A DNA stretch of 64,000 nucleotides from Lactarius indigo. Its lineage: Eukaryota; Basidiomycota; Agaricomycetes; Russulales; Russulaceae. The notes under the pieces are model-generated. The model was not told where the DNA came from. It saw nothing but the letters and a program-made list of their open reading frames with translations, and made no database searches. The position numbers and the translations under genes were made by a program. Shown here in pieces: positions 1 to 12,212 of this stretch (its first letter is position 1; every line of letters starts with the position of its first letter). The stretch covers positions 186,001 through 250,000 of the forward strand of contig JAFKAC010000042.1 of NCBI GenBank assembly GCA_025766275.1, in the 5' to 3' direction.

Positions 1-1256
1 CGCCCCGCGACCCGCCGGGAGGAGGAGGTGGAGGAGGCGGCAATGGAGGAGGTGGTGGAGGCGTGGGAGATAGGGGGCATACCAACGAAAAATTAACCGG
101 CGAGCCACCTTCTATTTTCGATGGGGACAGACTTAAAGTCGACCAATTCCTCACGCAGTGGCATGTATACTGGGGGATGAACCTGGACGCCCCCATCATG
201 CGCAACGACTACAGGAGATGTCTCCTGTTCCTTTCATACATCAAAGGCGGAGCAGTCAGCGAATGGGTGTTATCCTTCCTGAACTGGCTCAATCGACAGA
301 TACAACGGGGAATCAGCCCCTACACCCGAGACCTATGGGACGCCGTAGCCGACGGCTTTAGCCAGCGGTTCGAAAACACCCTGGAAAGAGAGCAAGCGCA
401 GGCCATACTGCGAAAGGGTTTCAAAATGATGGGAGAGGACATTGACAAGTACGTCAATGACTTCGAACAGCTAGCGCGGAAAGCTCACTACCACCTCAAC
501 GAACCACAAACCATCGATCTGTTTACGTCGGGTTTGCCCAAGGAACTATTTAAAAACGCGTTCCAATTTGATGAACCAGTAACGTTCGACGACTGGAAGA
601 GGGCTGTCCTTAAAAGACAAAAACATTACATCCACCTCAAAGCGAGACTCAACGAATACAAGAATACGACGACTCCGCCAAAAAAGCAGACCGGCAACGC
701 AGGATGGGCACTGCCGCAAAACCTACCACAGACCAATCCATGGGCGATGGACACCTCCGCCGATCGGGCCAAAGTACGATTAGCCGGATCCGAAGAAATC
801 GACTTCAATAAGCTGCCCCACCACGACTGGCCAACACCACCCTTCCCACCGCGAGGAGGTCCGGGAGCCAGAGGACGAGGAAGGGGCGGATCTAGAAGGG
901 ACCTAAGGAATGTCCTTTGCTACAACTGTGACGCTCCAGGACATCTCTCACAAAATTGTCCGTACCCCCGACGACAGAGGCAATGGCAGAACGCCCCGTC
1001 AAGCAGTAGGATGACGGAAACCGCCTGGCCGACGCAATGGCCCGGATCACCGGGCCCCGCATCCCAGTACGAACCATCGCTGCTGGGGTACGCAACGCCA
1101 GCGCCCAGTGCGACACCCGCACCCCAAATCAAAGCAACAAAAACAGCGGGAGAACAAGCGAAGGAATGGCTGACGCACGTCGCCAACAGCATGGATGAAG
1201 TAAAAGACCTCATACTCCAAGATCTGTGGGGAAAGGAGGGTTTTCAGGGCGCCTGA
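1..1256 (+). CDS. gag: Gag of element A, 5' partial
   Basis: The frame is already open at base 3 and begins in a glycine-rich linker (about 3-65), matching the middle of the 688-codon Gag of element G, so the N-terminal part lies outside the window. The capsid-like retrotransposon Gag domain runs from about 90 to 660. A CCHC zinc knuckle (C-X2-C-X4-H-X4-C) lies near 918-960 after an Arg/Gly-rich stretch, as expected for RNA packaging. The frame stops with TGA at 1254-1256. It overlaps pol, which is in the -1 frame, and a phased slippery heptamer sits 10 bases before the stop. No internal stop is seen. The product should form the cytoplasmic virus-like particle. Confidence 0.92.
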   Translation, partial: PRDPPGGGGGGGGNGGGGGGVGDRGHTNEKLTGEPPSIFDGDRLKVDQFLTQWHVYWGMNLDAPIMRNDYRRCLLFLSYIKGGAVSEWVLSFLNWLNRQIQRGISPYTRDLWDAVADGFSQRFENTLEREQAQAILRKGFKMMGEDIDKYVNDFEQLARKAHYHLNEPQTIDLFTSGLPKELFKNAFQFDEPVTFDDWKRAVLKRQKHYIHLKARLNEYKNTTTPPKKQTGNAGWALPQNLPQTNPWAMDTSADRAKVRLAGSEEIDFNKLPHHDWPTPPFPPRGGPGARGRGRGGSRRDLRNVLCYNCDAPGHLSQNCPYPRRQRQWQNAPSSSRMTETAWPTQWPGSPGPASQYEPSLLGYATPAPSATPAPQIKATKTAGEQAKEWLTHVANSMDEVKDLILQDLWGKEGFQGA

Positions 1257-4200
1257 ACCCATCAGTCTGGGTGAGGGCCTTACAATGTAATTCTGTAATT
1301 GTGACCACACGCTATCGATCTTTGCGAATTCCAGTAACCGTCCAAACGAATTACCAAACGACTGAAACCCACGCGTTGGTGGACTCTGGAGCCACCGACA
1401 ACTTCATCAAACCAAACATGGCAGCCCGGGCCGGAATCCCGATACGACCATTAGAAACGCCTCGCAAAATATGGAATATAGACAACACGGAAAACAAAGC
1501 TGGGTTAATCACTCATTATGTTAACCTGGAAGTGAAAACACGTGGACAGATAAAACGAATGACCTTCTTAATCACCGACCTCGGCAGCGAAGACATGGTA
1601 CTGGGCTACCCATGGCTAAGCGCCTTTGAACCCACAATCAGCTGGGCAACGGCAACGATGCATCCGGATATGCAACCAGTGGTCTTGGCCACCACCGAAG
1701 ACCTACTCATCACACCTACTATACGAGCACTAATCACAGCAGAGAAGGAAGCGATCATCCGAGAACTGGACGAAGAGACTTTCGCACGAGCCACCGCTTC
1801 GACAGAGCTGGCCATATCGGCGAAGCAGCAACAAACGGCGGCAGTGCTGCCACCAGTCTACGCGGAATACACCACGCTATTCAATGAGCAGGCCTCACAC
1901 CGTTTCCCCCCGTCGCGTCCCTGGGATCATGCTATCGATTTCAAACCGTCAGCGCCGGCAGCAATCGATTGCAAAATATATCCTATGACACAGAAAGAAG
2001 AAGGCGAACTGAAGGACTTCCTTGACGAAAAGTTGAAGCAAGGATATTTACGCCCTTCTATTTCCCCGTACGCCTCATCCTTCTTTTTTATCAAAAAGAA
2101 GGACGGAAAACTACGCCCAGTACAGGACTACCGTGTCATCAATTCACACACCATTCGCAACCAGTACCCGCTGCCACTGATCCAAGACCTCATCCTCGAC
2201 CTCAGCAACGCACACATTTATATGAAGCTTGACATCCGCTGGGGCTATAACAACATCCATATTCGCGACGGAGATCAGGAGAAAGCGGCGTTTAAAACCA
2301 AATTCGGCCTTTTTGAACCCACGGTTATGTTCTTCGGCCTCACCAACTCCCCGGCCACCTTCCAAGCAATGATGAATCACATCTACCGCGACACGATCGC
2401 AAAACATGAGCGATTGGGAACCACGATACATGTCTATATGGATGACATTGGCATAGCCACCCATTTTAACCATGATCTGACAGCTCATATCAGCGCGGTA
2501 CGCGACGTTCTGGAGGTCGCACGAGAACACGACCTCTACTTCAAGCTTGAGAAATGCCTGTTCCACCAGCCGCGGATGGATTACCTGGGGGTAATCCTTG
2601 AGAGGGGGGTGACCCGAATGGACCCTGTAAAAGTCCAAGGCATCAAAGACTGGCCAACGCCGACAAAAGTAAAAGATGTCCGTTCCTTCCTCGGCTTCTG
2701 TAACTTTTACAGACTTTTCATCCGCGGCTTTGCAACTCACGCCAAACCACTCACCAAACTGACGTGAAAAGATGAGGAATGGCGGTGGACTGAAGAAGAA
2801 GACAAGGCGTTCAACACCCTCAAACACCTCGTAACTGAAGAACCAGTACTGGCACACCCAGTTCTCCAGGACCCATTTGAATTGGAGGTCGACGCCTCCG
2901 GATACGCGGTAGGAGCCGTCCTATTACAACGAAAATCTGACGGAAAGCGGCACCCCATAGGCTACTACTCAGCCACGCTCTCGGAAGCGGAGCGAAACTA
3001 CGACATTTACGATCTAGAATTGCTAGCAATAGTCAAAGCATTACGAAACTGGAGGCCGCTGCTGGCAGGAGCCCCGCACAAAATCAAAATTTACTCAGAC
3101 CACCTCAACCTGCAATACTGGAAATCGCCGCAAAAGATTAGCAGACGGATCGCAAGGGAGGTGCTCGAACTTTCCGAATACGACTTCGAGATTCACCACA
3201 TCAAAGGAAAGAATAATGGCAGAGCAGATGCCCTATCAAGACGGCCAGACTACGACCAAGGGGAAAGCGACAACAGCGAAGTTGTCGTCCTACCCCCCGA
3301 AGTCTTTGTAAGGACCCTCAACACCGCGCGCACCTTTGTCGCGAGCCCAAACCTGTTACAACCGCGTCACCAGCAAGACAACGAAGTAATCAAGATGTGG
3401 GTAGACCCCCATCGCCTCAAGAAAATAGAAGGGGAATGGTATAAAGATGGCAGGTTTGTGATAACCGGGCCCGCTTCAACGTACCGCGCGCTAATACACG
3501 ACCATCACGACCTGCCAATACACGGTCACCCTGGAGTGGCGAGGACACAACGGATTCTGGAACGACACTACTGGTGGCCGCGATTACGAAAGGACGTATA
3601 CGAGTATGTGCAAGGCTGTGCGGAGTGCCAACGAAACAAGGTAAACACGAGGCCCATACGAGCGGCGTTACATCCTATTACGCCAATACTGGACGCCGTG
3701 CCCTTCCAAACGATAGCCATGGACTTTATCACCAAACTCCCACCGTCGCAAGGATACGACAGCATACTGACCATCACAGACCACGACTGCAGCAAGGCCT
3801 CTATCTTTATTCCGTGCAAAGAGGAAATAACAGCCGAGGAAACAGCAGCCCTGTACGTTGCTCACGTGTTCAAGCGTTTCGGATTACCACGCAAATGTAT
3901 CAGTGACCGAGACCCGCGGTTTGCATCAAAATTCACCAGAGAAATATGTCGAGTCCTAGGCATCCAACAGAATATATCCACGGCATACCACCCACGCACC
4001 GACGGGCAATCCGAGCGGACCAACCAATGGTTAGAACAGTATCTGCGCTTCTGGGTGAACGAGCGGCAAGATAACTGGGCCACCTACCTGCCAATCGCTG
4101 AATTCGCGCACAATAACTGGCCACATGAGCATACGAAACAATCGCCGTTTCAGCTCCTAATGGGGTTTAACCCGCAAGCAGATTGGACCGATAAGCCGTC

Positions 4201-5968
4201 CCCTCTTCCTCAGGTCACAAGGCGACTAACACAACTAAAAGAAGCTAGGCAGGACGCCCAACGGCTCATGAAACGGGCCCAAGAAGCGTGGGTTCGCAAC
4301 AAGGATACGCCCAAATTCAAGATAGGAGACCTCGTGTGGCTAGAGGGCAAACACCTACGAACCAATCAGCCCACGGCGAAACTGGCGGCGCGACGCCACG
4401 GACCATTTCGAGTGACGCAGGTGATGTCCCCTTACAATTATCGATTGGAACTCCCCGTCCAGTGGAGCATTCACCCAGTATTCCACATCGATCTTCTCAC
4501 GCCGTACAAACAAACTACCCTTCACGGGGAGAATTTCACACGACCGCCACCCGAGCTGATTGATGGAGAAGAGGAGTACGAAGTCGAGGCTATTCTGGAC
4601 TCTCGGCATTTCGGCCGAGGAAGACGACTCCAGTACCTCATCAAATGGAAGGGATACCCAGACTCGGAGAACCAGTGGGTCAACAAAGATGACGTCTTCG
4701 CACCGGAAGCACTTCGTCTTTATCAGGAAGCGCAAGCTCACGGAGCAACGGTTAAAAGGGGATCAATCCGTACTCAGGAAAGTCATCCCCTCTTCCTTCG
4801 CTCCACTGCCACCACTCTCATGCCCACCTCCCCTCTGCGACATGTCACCCAAGCGATCCTCCTCGACTCCCTTGCGGAAGACGCTCAAGCCCTCCTCGCA
4901 GAAGATGACGAGACTGAGATTCCCAACACCCAAATCACCCCGTACACACCTGTCGACCAGCCAGAGGGCCGCATCACCGCACAAGAGTGGGCAAACGTCC
5001 TTGCCCAATTTCCAGACCCCACGCAACAGCCCGACGACGAATCCGCCGTCGCCCACGTCTTTCGCAACGAACGAGGGGAGCGCGAACCCATCGCTGCCAT
5101 CCCCCCAAGCGACGACCTCGTCGGCGTTCGCGGAATTTTCCCGAGCAACAACGAGCGTTCAAGCTCTCCTGGAGTACGAGTTGGACGGTTGGAGGAGGGT
5201 AGCAGCGGAGTGGCAGAAGGAACAGTTAGACTCAGCCACGGCCCGACTGAGAGAGATGCGCGAGCGGCGGCAGCGATGGAGGCTGCTGAGGCTGGCCATG
5301 ACGACAACGATTACTACCCGGCACGCCACGCCTTCCTTCGAACGAAAAGCGACCCTACTAATCCCCGCATCACGCCTTGGCTCGTCAACTCTGACGGGAC
5401 CGCCATGTACCAAGGACGTGTGCGTGTACCAGGCGCCGCCGAACACCGTCCCTTCACCGCCGCTGACGACCCCGCGCACGTTATTGCGCCTGAAGGGTTC
5501 CGGGCAAATAGACGACCCCATCACATTCCATACCCCATCACCGGGCCCGATGGAGTAGAGAGGGACGCTTCCCACGTCCAGATCATAGGGGGGGCAGACC
5601 CCCTCATACTGGGGGTCATACCGGGCTCTCCGCACTTATACGGTAAGCCCCTCTACGCCGAACCCCATGTAAACGCCACGCTCCGCCCCACGTACCCCCA
5701 TGAAGACCTCGTCATCTTCGCCGCGGACCGCATCACGGACCGCGCCCTCAACCGCATCAACGACGAGACGCTCACTGCGGAGGTCACGCGCTACCGCGCG
5801 GCCAGCTTTGAGCTGGAACGACTCCGAGCAAGGGTGGCGCAGCTGCGGGACATGATCGCATGCGCACAGAGTGACCGGCAGGACTCTATCTATCGACTGG
5901 AGCGTGCCACGGCACTCGAACGCATTGCCGACGAACAGCGAGGTTGGCCGGCAAGGGACTTCCGGTGA
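1226..5968 (+). pseudogene. pol: Pol polyprotein of element A, one nonsense codon
   Basis: One continuous frame carries the aspartic protease (DSG near 1382), reverse transcriptase with YMDD near 2435, RNase H (from about 2880), integrase with HHCC zinc finger (about 3515-3640), and the catalytic D, D, E in TIAMDF (near 3720), ISDRDPRF (near 3900) and DGQSERTN (near 4000). A chromodomain follows (about 4576-4740), which in this class targets integration to marked histones. A further 400-residue C-terminal region ends at the TGA 5966-5968. TGA at 2765-2767 interrupts the frame between reverse transcriptase and RNase H; element G has CGA at the matching codon. There is no other stop and no indel, so the copy is recent and nearly intact. 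Confidence 0.93.
1238..1276 (+). promoter_or_regulatory. Programmed -1 frameshift site of element A
   Basis: GGGTTTT at 1238-1244 is phased as G GGT TTT in the gag frame, the canonical X XXY YYZ form. Slipping back one base enters the pol frame. After a 7-nt spacer comes a possible two-part stem: CCT (1252-1254) with AGG (1274-1276), and ACCC (1257-1260) with GGGT (1269-1272). The same heptamer and stem bases occur in E, F and G. The gag stop codon lies inside the stem. Function is inferred from phase and conservation. Confidence 0.82.
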
Positions 5969-5986
5969 GTCGGGGTCTCACGCTGA

Positions 5987-6509
5987 AAAGGGGGTGATGT
6001 TACGTTTTGACTCGTGTGTGGATACCCTTACTGTACCGGTTGCAGCTACGGCGGTAAGGTAGATTAGTTGCGGACTTACGATAGGCGATTACGAGTACAA
6101 TAGGAGATTGCGCGCTGATTGCTGACTGAGGACTATGCCACTAATACTAGTAGTAGTAGTATTAGGGTTCGAGCTACTTACGCGACACGTTGGACGCTAC
6201 ATTACTGTGACTCATAGCAGCGCTTGAAAGCCTGCTCAACTTGTATTTAATCTGGCTTGCGGAGACCAAGATACGCCATCTTGGTCTTCTTGAATCGTCA
6301 CTTGCTTTCTATCTCTTTGCCTCTCTGTCTCCCTATCTAAACCCATTTCGACTTCGTCGCCTGTAACTATAAGTCTTAGGTGTGCCTCCGAGCATTCACC
6401 CGTGCATACAACTTGGACCTTCGTGTCTTCAAGAACAGAGAGAAATCACGGCTAAGTTGTTACCGCCTATATCGAGCTCAAGTCGGGCTAACGTCGTGAC
6501 GGCGTTACA
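5987..6509 (+). repeat. Polypurine tract and 3' LTR of element A (family alpha, 5998-6509)
   Basis: A purine run (5987-5994) precedes the LTR, which starts TGTTACG and ends CGTTACA, 512 bp. It holds a TATTTAA box near 6244 followed about 35 nt later by ATCTTGGTCTT, the predicted start of the RNA, and the mirror arm AAGACCAAGAT just upstream. Its last 20 bases form a near-palindrome. Related LTRs: 8683-9153, 18281-18787, 28593-29038, 34696-35140, 36367-36887, 42529-43006, 50612-51089 and the split 42440-42528/51095-51450. Confidence 0.9.
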
Positions 6510-9500
6510 GTGTAGGTGATATGGGGGACTGAGGTCCCTCCCATGGTGCGTCCAGTTCCTCCTGAGCGATTTGTTCGAGCACCTCTCTCAACAATCGCTG
6601 TTGTCGATTAGTATGCGCCTGGGAATGTCGGTGATGCATGCCTTGCAGGGTGATATAAGTGCTGAGGCCCCACATATCTTCTCGAGAACATGGGGAGTTC
6701 TCAAGCGCATTGTATGTTGGGCCGACGTTTGCCCATTGTTCTACTTCGCGATTTACCTGGGCGCGTAACCACTGGGGTGTGTCGTGATCTGTAATCCACG
6801 GATACTGAGGTGGGTGTCGAGAGGGAACGTTGTCCATGAGAGTGATGAGATTGATAGTCGTACGTTGCGAGGCTTTATACTCCTGGATGAGGTCCAGAGC
6901 GTGCAAATTAGATTCCGGCTCCCAACTATCGTGCGCCGCTGAATATCCTTTCCATCACACCAAGTACTGCAGCGTTCTTCATCGGCCGAAGAGGCGATAA
7001 TCTAGAAGCCTTTCTACCTCCCACTCTTGTTCTCCGTCTATGAGATCCGGTGGGGGATTGTCCTCTTTGGTGCCATTGATCTTGGTGGTTCTGTAGGGTG
7101 TGAGTAATCCCGCGTGGAACGTATTATGGATACGCCAAGCTGATGGTAATTGTAAGGCATAGGAAACGTCCGAGATGCGTCGTGTAATCAGAAAGGGTCC
7201 GTATCGGCAGGGCGCCAGTTTTGCTGTAGGATGGGTCGTTTTTAGATTAGTGGCGTCCAACCATACCTTATCGCCGATGCAATAAGGCTGATACGACGTG
7301 TCCTTTACCCATTTCAACTGAGTCACCTTCATTGCTTCCTTTGCTTGTCACTGGGCTTCCTGAAGTGATGTGAGCCGTTTGGTAGCAGTAGGTGATGGGG
7401 TGGCGTTTGATGCTGGTTGGTGAACGTGAGGGATGAACCCTAGTAGTAGTTCAAATGGAGTCTTCTTAGTGGTTTTGGACATCCACGCGTTTAGAGTGTA
7501 CTGTGCTATCGGCAGCCATCTTGCCCAATTGTTCTGTTGGTAATTTGAGAAGACCCGCAGGTACTGTTCGAGATGTTGGTTAGTACGCTCCGACTGGCTG
7601 TCCGTTCGTGGGTGATACGCCGTGCTGATGTTTTGTTCCACTTTCAAGGCAGCACATAGCACTTTAGTGAATGAAGCGGTGAATCGTGGATCTCTATCGG
7701 ATATTACTTTGGTGGGGAGTCCGTAGTGCAGTACTACTTGTCGGAGGTAAAGTGTGGCCGTTTGTTCTGCATCTATCGATTCCCTGCACGGGATGAATAT
7801 GCTAGCCTTTGAGCACCCTTGATCGGTGATCGTAAGGATGGTGTCGTATTTTCCCAATTTAGGAAGCTTAACGATACAGTCGAGCACCACTATCTGAAAT
7901 GGTAATGCGGACTCTGTTGGGTAGATGGGTGATATTGGTGGTTTAGGGCGACCTGGTAAGTTCTTATTTGCTTGACATACATGGCACCCTGTGACGTAGT
8001 CGGAGACGTCCTTCGCCATGTTTGGCCACCAGTAATGTTTTTGTATAGCCTGTGCAGTTTTTGTTTGGCTGGGGTGGCCAGCGGTAATTGAATCATGGAA
8101 GGATTCAATCACCCCCCTTCTGAGAGGGAGATCGTCCACGATCACTAGTTGACCAGAGTGGAAGATGAAGGAAGGAGAGGTAGAAGAGTGGTCGAGATGG
8201 TAGCGGTCGACCCAGTCGGGTGGAAAGGTGAGGAGCTGGGCCTGGCGGCAGCGATCATCCAAGGAGACAACTCATGCGGCGTTAATGAAGTAAGCGGGAG
8301 GGAGTATGGTGACGCCAATGTTATCGTCTAGGGTGGGTACGAGGGACGGATGGCGAGATAACGCATCCACGTGAAGAGTTGGTCCCGGTACGTGGCGAAG
8401 GCGGAGATCGTAATCAGCCAGTATGTTGACGAGTCGCGCAACGCGTCGATTGATGTGCTGGGGGGAGCGATAGTGGAGGAGGTTAGCATGGTTGGTGAAG
8501 ACTGTGACTGGATGCCGTGCTGCAACCAAAAGATGTCGCCAATGTTCGAGGCCGCGGACGAGAGCGAGGAATTTGCGATCGTAAACGTCGTAATTTCGTT
8601 CCGCGGATGAGAACGCTTGGGAAAAGTATCCCACCGCCTGATTCTTGTTTTGTGAGTCCTGTTGTGTTAGAATGGCGCCCATTGTAACGTCATCACGACG
8701 TTAGCTCGACTTGAGCTCTATAGAGGCGATAACAACTTAGCAAATGCTTCTGAAGACACGAAGGTCCAAGCATAGACGATGGTGAACGCTCGAAGGCGCA
8801 CTACTCCAAGAGATGATAGAGAGAGAGAGATAGAGCGAGAGAAAGGAGAAGAAACAAGTGACGATTCAAGAAGACCAAGATGGCGTATCTTGGTCTTCAC
8901 AAGACAGATTAAATACAAGTCGAGCAGGCTTTCAAGCGCTGCTATGAGTCACGGTAATGTAGCGTCCAACGTGTCGCGTAAGTAGCTCGAACCCTAATAC
9001 TACTACTACTAGTATTAGTGGCATAGTCCTCAGTCAGCAATCATCGCGCAATCTCCTATCGTACTCGTAATCGCCTATCGTAAGTCCGCAACTAATCTAC
9101 CTTACCGCCGTAGCTGCAACCGGTACAGTAAGGGTTCGGGTCGAAACGTAACACCCATTGCATATAGGGACGCATCCGTCTGAAGTGAATACGGTAGATC
9201 GGCATCTGGCTATTTAAGTGCAGGACGTGAGCATGCGAGCGTTATGAGTGTGTTGAGGGCCGCGGTGTGCTCCGCAGACCAATGGAACGGGGTATCTTTG
9301 CGGAGAAGCTGCGTTAGTGTTTGAGCCAGGTGTGCGTATCGCAGTATAAACGGTCACTGATAGCCTAGCACTCCGAGGATGCTACGCACTTGTTTGACTG
9401 TGGTGAGTTGGCGGGGCCAATCATGGAGACCCGATATTTTGTCCTGACCCATCCAGATCGTTCCGTTGGCGATGGTCATACCCAAGTAGTCGATTTCGGT

Positions 9501-12176
9501 ACTTTCAAATTCGCATTTGGAGAGTTTTAGGAAATAACTCTCGTCCAGAAGGACCTGTAAGACCCTACTGACGATTAATCTGTGTCGTTGGACGTTGTGA
9601 GTGGTGGCGATGAGTATATCATCCATATAAATGAACAACTCTGCCGGATATTGGTTGAGTAACGATCAAAAGATCCGGTTCATCGCCCGTACGAAGGTTG
9701 CTGGTGAGTTAGTCAATCCAAAATACATGACCATGGGTTCGAACAAGCCCCGTGGTGTTTTGAACGTGGCTTTCCATTGATCACCGTCCTTAATTCAGAT
9801 GTTGTTATATCCCCAGCGAATGTCGAACTTAGTGAACAGTGTTTTGTCGGAAAGTTGATCCAAGATGTTGGAGATCAGCGGGATCGGGTACGTGTCGCGA
9901 ACCGTTATCTTGTTGAGCGGCTTATAATCCTGCACGGGTCATAGTTTGCCGTCCTTTTTCTTTAAAAAGAAAAATGAAGAGGCATAGTGTGACTTTGATT
10001 TGCGAATGTACCCTTTCTCTAAGTGTTCACGCAAGAATTCGTCGAGATGCTCCATTTCCTTTGCGTTCAGCGGGTATATTTTGCACTGGAGGGTTACTGG
10101 AGCGTCCGGAAGCAAGGTAATCATGTGGTCGTCTATCTGTTCAGGTGGGAAACGCTTTGCGGCTTCTTCTGAAAAGACAGTGGCGTAGTTTGCGTACTGT
10201 GGTGGCAGTATTTCGGTTCCGCTTGAACCGAATTTTTCTGCCATTTGCTGCACAATCGTATCGATCGTCTCTCATCTCGTGAAGGTGAGCCGTCTGTCGG
10301 GTCCAAGTAATTTGTTTCTCTTCCAGTCGACATCTGGGTTGGTATCCTTAAACCATGCATGCCCAAGAATAATCCGGGGTCGTCCTAGCGTCGTAACGAA
10401 GAGGTGAGTTTTGTATGAGTCCTCTCCCCAAGTGAAGGTGACCGAACATGCTTCGGTAATCGTTCCTGACCGGTTCAGGGTTCCGTCGGCATTATATGCT
10501 TGTCTGATGGGCGTCGGTGTGGTGACGATTCCGAGTCGTTTTACAAGAGTTGGATCGATGAAGTTTTGAGAAGCACCGGAATCGAGTAATGCTGGTACGC
10601 TATCCCCGTTATCAATTTTAACGTGGATCGTGAGTGTAGACCCTTCTTCACAGGAAAGAACGTTAATAGCGGTTAGACCTTCATCCTCGAGGTCGTCGTC
10701 GTCGTCGACCCCGGCTTCGATAAGCATTTGCGACACCATTTGTCTGCAGTCAGCAGCTGACAGCCCCAATAATCCGGCGATGAGCGTCTGCTTGTCTACT
10801 GCAGTTGCCGGGTTAACTGGCGGTGGCAGTACGAGCGTAGTGGCGAGTTCGTTTACTCGACTGGCGTTGGCTTTCTTTTTTGGGCAGTCGTGGGAGAGAT
10901 GTCCTGATTGTTTGCATCGGAAGCAGAGCCCCTCTCTCCTACAACGTTCCCACTCAGCCTGTTCCTGGGGGGTACGCTGTTGGGGAGTAGTCGTGTTTAC
11001 GGCGTCGACGTCCATTGGTACAACGTCGTTACAAGCAGCCGGTCGAGGTGCCGATGGTTTCGGTGGTGGTACAGTCCCTTTTCCTAGAGCAGCCACACAA
11101 TTGGTAATGGTATGGAATCACTGGACCTCTTCTCTAGTTGCCACTTTCCAGTCATCCATGGTGACTGGCATAACGCCTCGTTTTAAGCAAGCGATGAGGA
11201 GTCCCTTTTTCAGGCCTCGTCAAAACAGGTCGACCGTACCGATCGCTGTCATATCCCAACCAGCTGCGTCTGCGAGCTGTTCGAATTTGGCGATATATTC
11301 GTCGATGGCGTCTCCAACCATGGTTAGAGCAGTTAGCCTTGCATATGCGTTTTGTTTGCTGAGCGTGTCGGTCCAGGCGTTTTTGAAATTGTCAATGAAC
11401 TCGTTCCATAGCCGTTCGTCAGTTTCGGCGATCGGATGAGTCATGTGGTTGATTTTTGCGTCCAGCTTTCGGTCCTGTGTCTGGTTCCAGTTTTCAACGT
11501 CTGGCCCTCAAATCAGTGTCAAGGCAAGGGCGACTCGTTGATAGGGCGAAACCATTCGTTCGTTAGTGCGATTTACGTGTCGGTACTGATTAAATTCGTG
11601 TAGGAATTGAGCGCTTTTAGCCCTATTCCCATCGAAGTACGTGGGGGCTCCTCCCTGGAGCGGGCCATTCGTCGTTGCTGCAGCGGGTGTACTGCCAGAA
11701 CCGCTTGCCATCGGAGTAGGTGGAACAGCGGCTGGGAATGGGAGTGGTGTAAATGGTGGGGGTTGCTGTGGTGAGCGTCGTTTTCCTTTTCGTTTGAATG
11801 AAATGACGGCTAATCGGTGTGTATTCCAGTCGTATTCTGGAACAGGTTGGATGTCGGTTCTGACGCGCAATCCCCAGTCGTGGGGTCGTTTGATCCGAGC
11901 GCTATTATATGTTGCCCAGCCCGGGTAGTCTAGCAGTACTTCGTACCAGGTGTTTTCGCTTTCAAAGTATTCGATGTCGATGCTTGGATCTGGTGAACGT
12001 TCTAGCGTGTATCCTCTGTGGTGTTCCCACACAAGGCCTTTTACCGTGAGATCGGTGAGGTTGGGTGTCGTTCGTCTGAGCACTAGTCGTTTTTCAGTGC
12101 TGTCGCTTAAGTCGGTGGCGGGTTTGATGTATGCAAACAGTCCGTCCGGGGCGTCTGCCAGTTTGTATTCGTGCAA
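6510..12176 (-). pseudogene. Fused Gag-Pol of element C, 13 nonsense codons, no frameshift
   Basis: Reading leftwards: N-terminal Gag region, capsid-like domain (about 11650-11130), CCHC knuckle (CFRCKQSGHLSHDC near 10900), protease with LLDSGASQNF (near 10580), reverse transcriptase (YMDD near 9625), RNase H (split by the solo LTR 8683-9153), integrase (zinc finger near 7980-8080; ISDRDPRF near 7690) and chromodomain (about 7030-6900). After removing the solo LTR plus one target copy, every piece is in one frame over 5.6 kb. Gag and Pol are therefore fused without a shift, as in Tf1. Stops at 11508, 11220, 11118, 10272, 9939, 9795, 9666, 9354, 8272, 7348, 6979 and 6955 are TGA; 9210 is TAG. 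No ATG opens the frame; it follows a TAG near 12181. The copy is dead. Confidence 0.87.
8683..9153 (-). repeat. Solo LTR, family alpha, in RNase H of element C
   Basis: 471 bp, bounded by TG and CA, flanked by the exact 5-bp duplication CCCAT at 8678-8682 and 9154-9158. It carries the alpha hallmarks: the 11-bp inverted repeat AAGACCAAGAT/ATCTTGGTCTT and the TATA-like box. A solo LTR is the usual product of recombination between the two LTRs of a full element. It interrupts the RNase H frame of C. Confidence 0.93.
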
Positions 12177-12212
12177 CCACTATGCGCCGTGTCGCTCGGT
12201 GGAGAGATAAGG

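Larger units (their letters stand above)
1..6509 (+). mobile_element. LTR retrotransposon A (Ty3/gypsy chromovirus), 5' truncated by window edge
   Basis: Order seen is gag, -1 shifted pol (protease, reverse transcriptase, RNase H, integrase, chromodomain, extra C-terminal domain), polypurine tract and 3' LTR. This is the Ty3/gypsy chromovirus order. The 5' LTR and gag start lie left of the window. It ends at 6509 directly against element C, whose pol reading frame runs up to that point, so A appears to have inserted into C. Elements E, F and G are the same family; A is closest to G. Only one nonsense codon is visible in its coding part. Confidence 0.93.

Noticed and set aside
2144..2857. Long antisense open frames in pol of A and the other elements
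   Set aside because: They mirror conserved pol codons on the other strand, have no domain of their own and no start context.
6140..6170. TAGTAGTAGTAG-type stretch in alpha LTRs as a CRISPR or satellite unit
   Set aside because: A short trinucleotide run within each LTR; no spacer or array structure.
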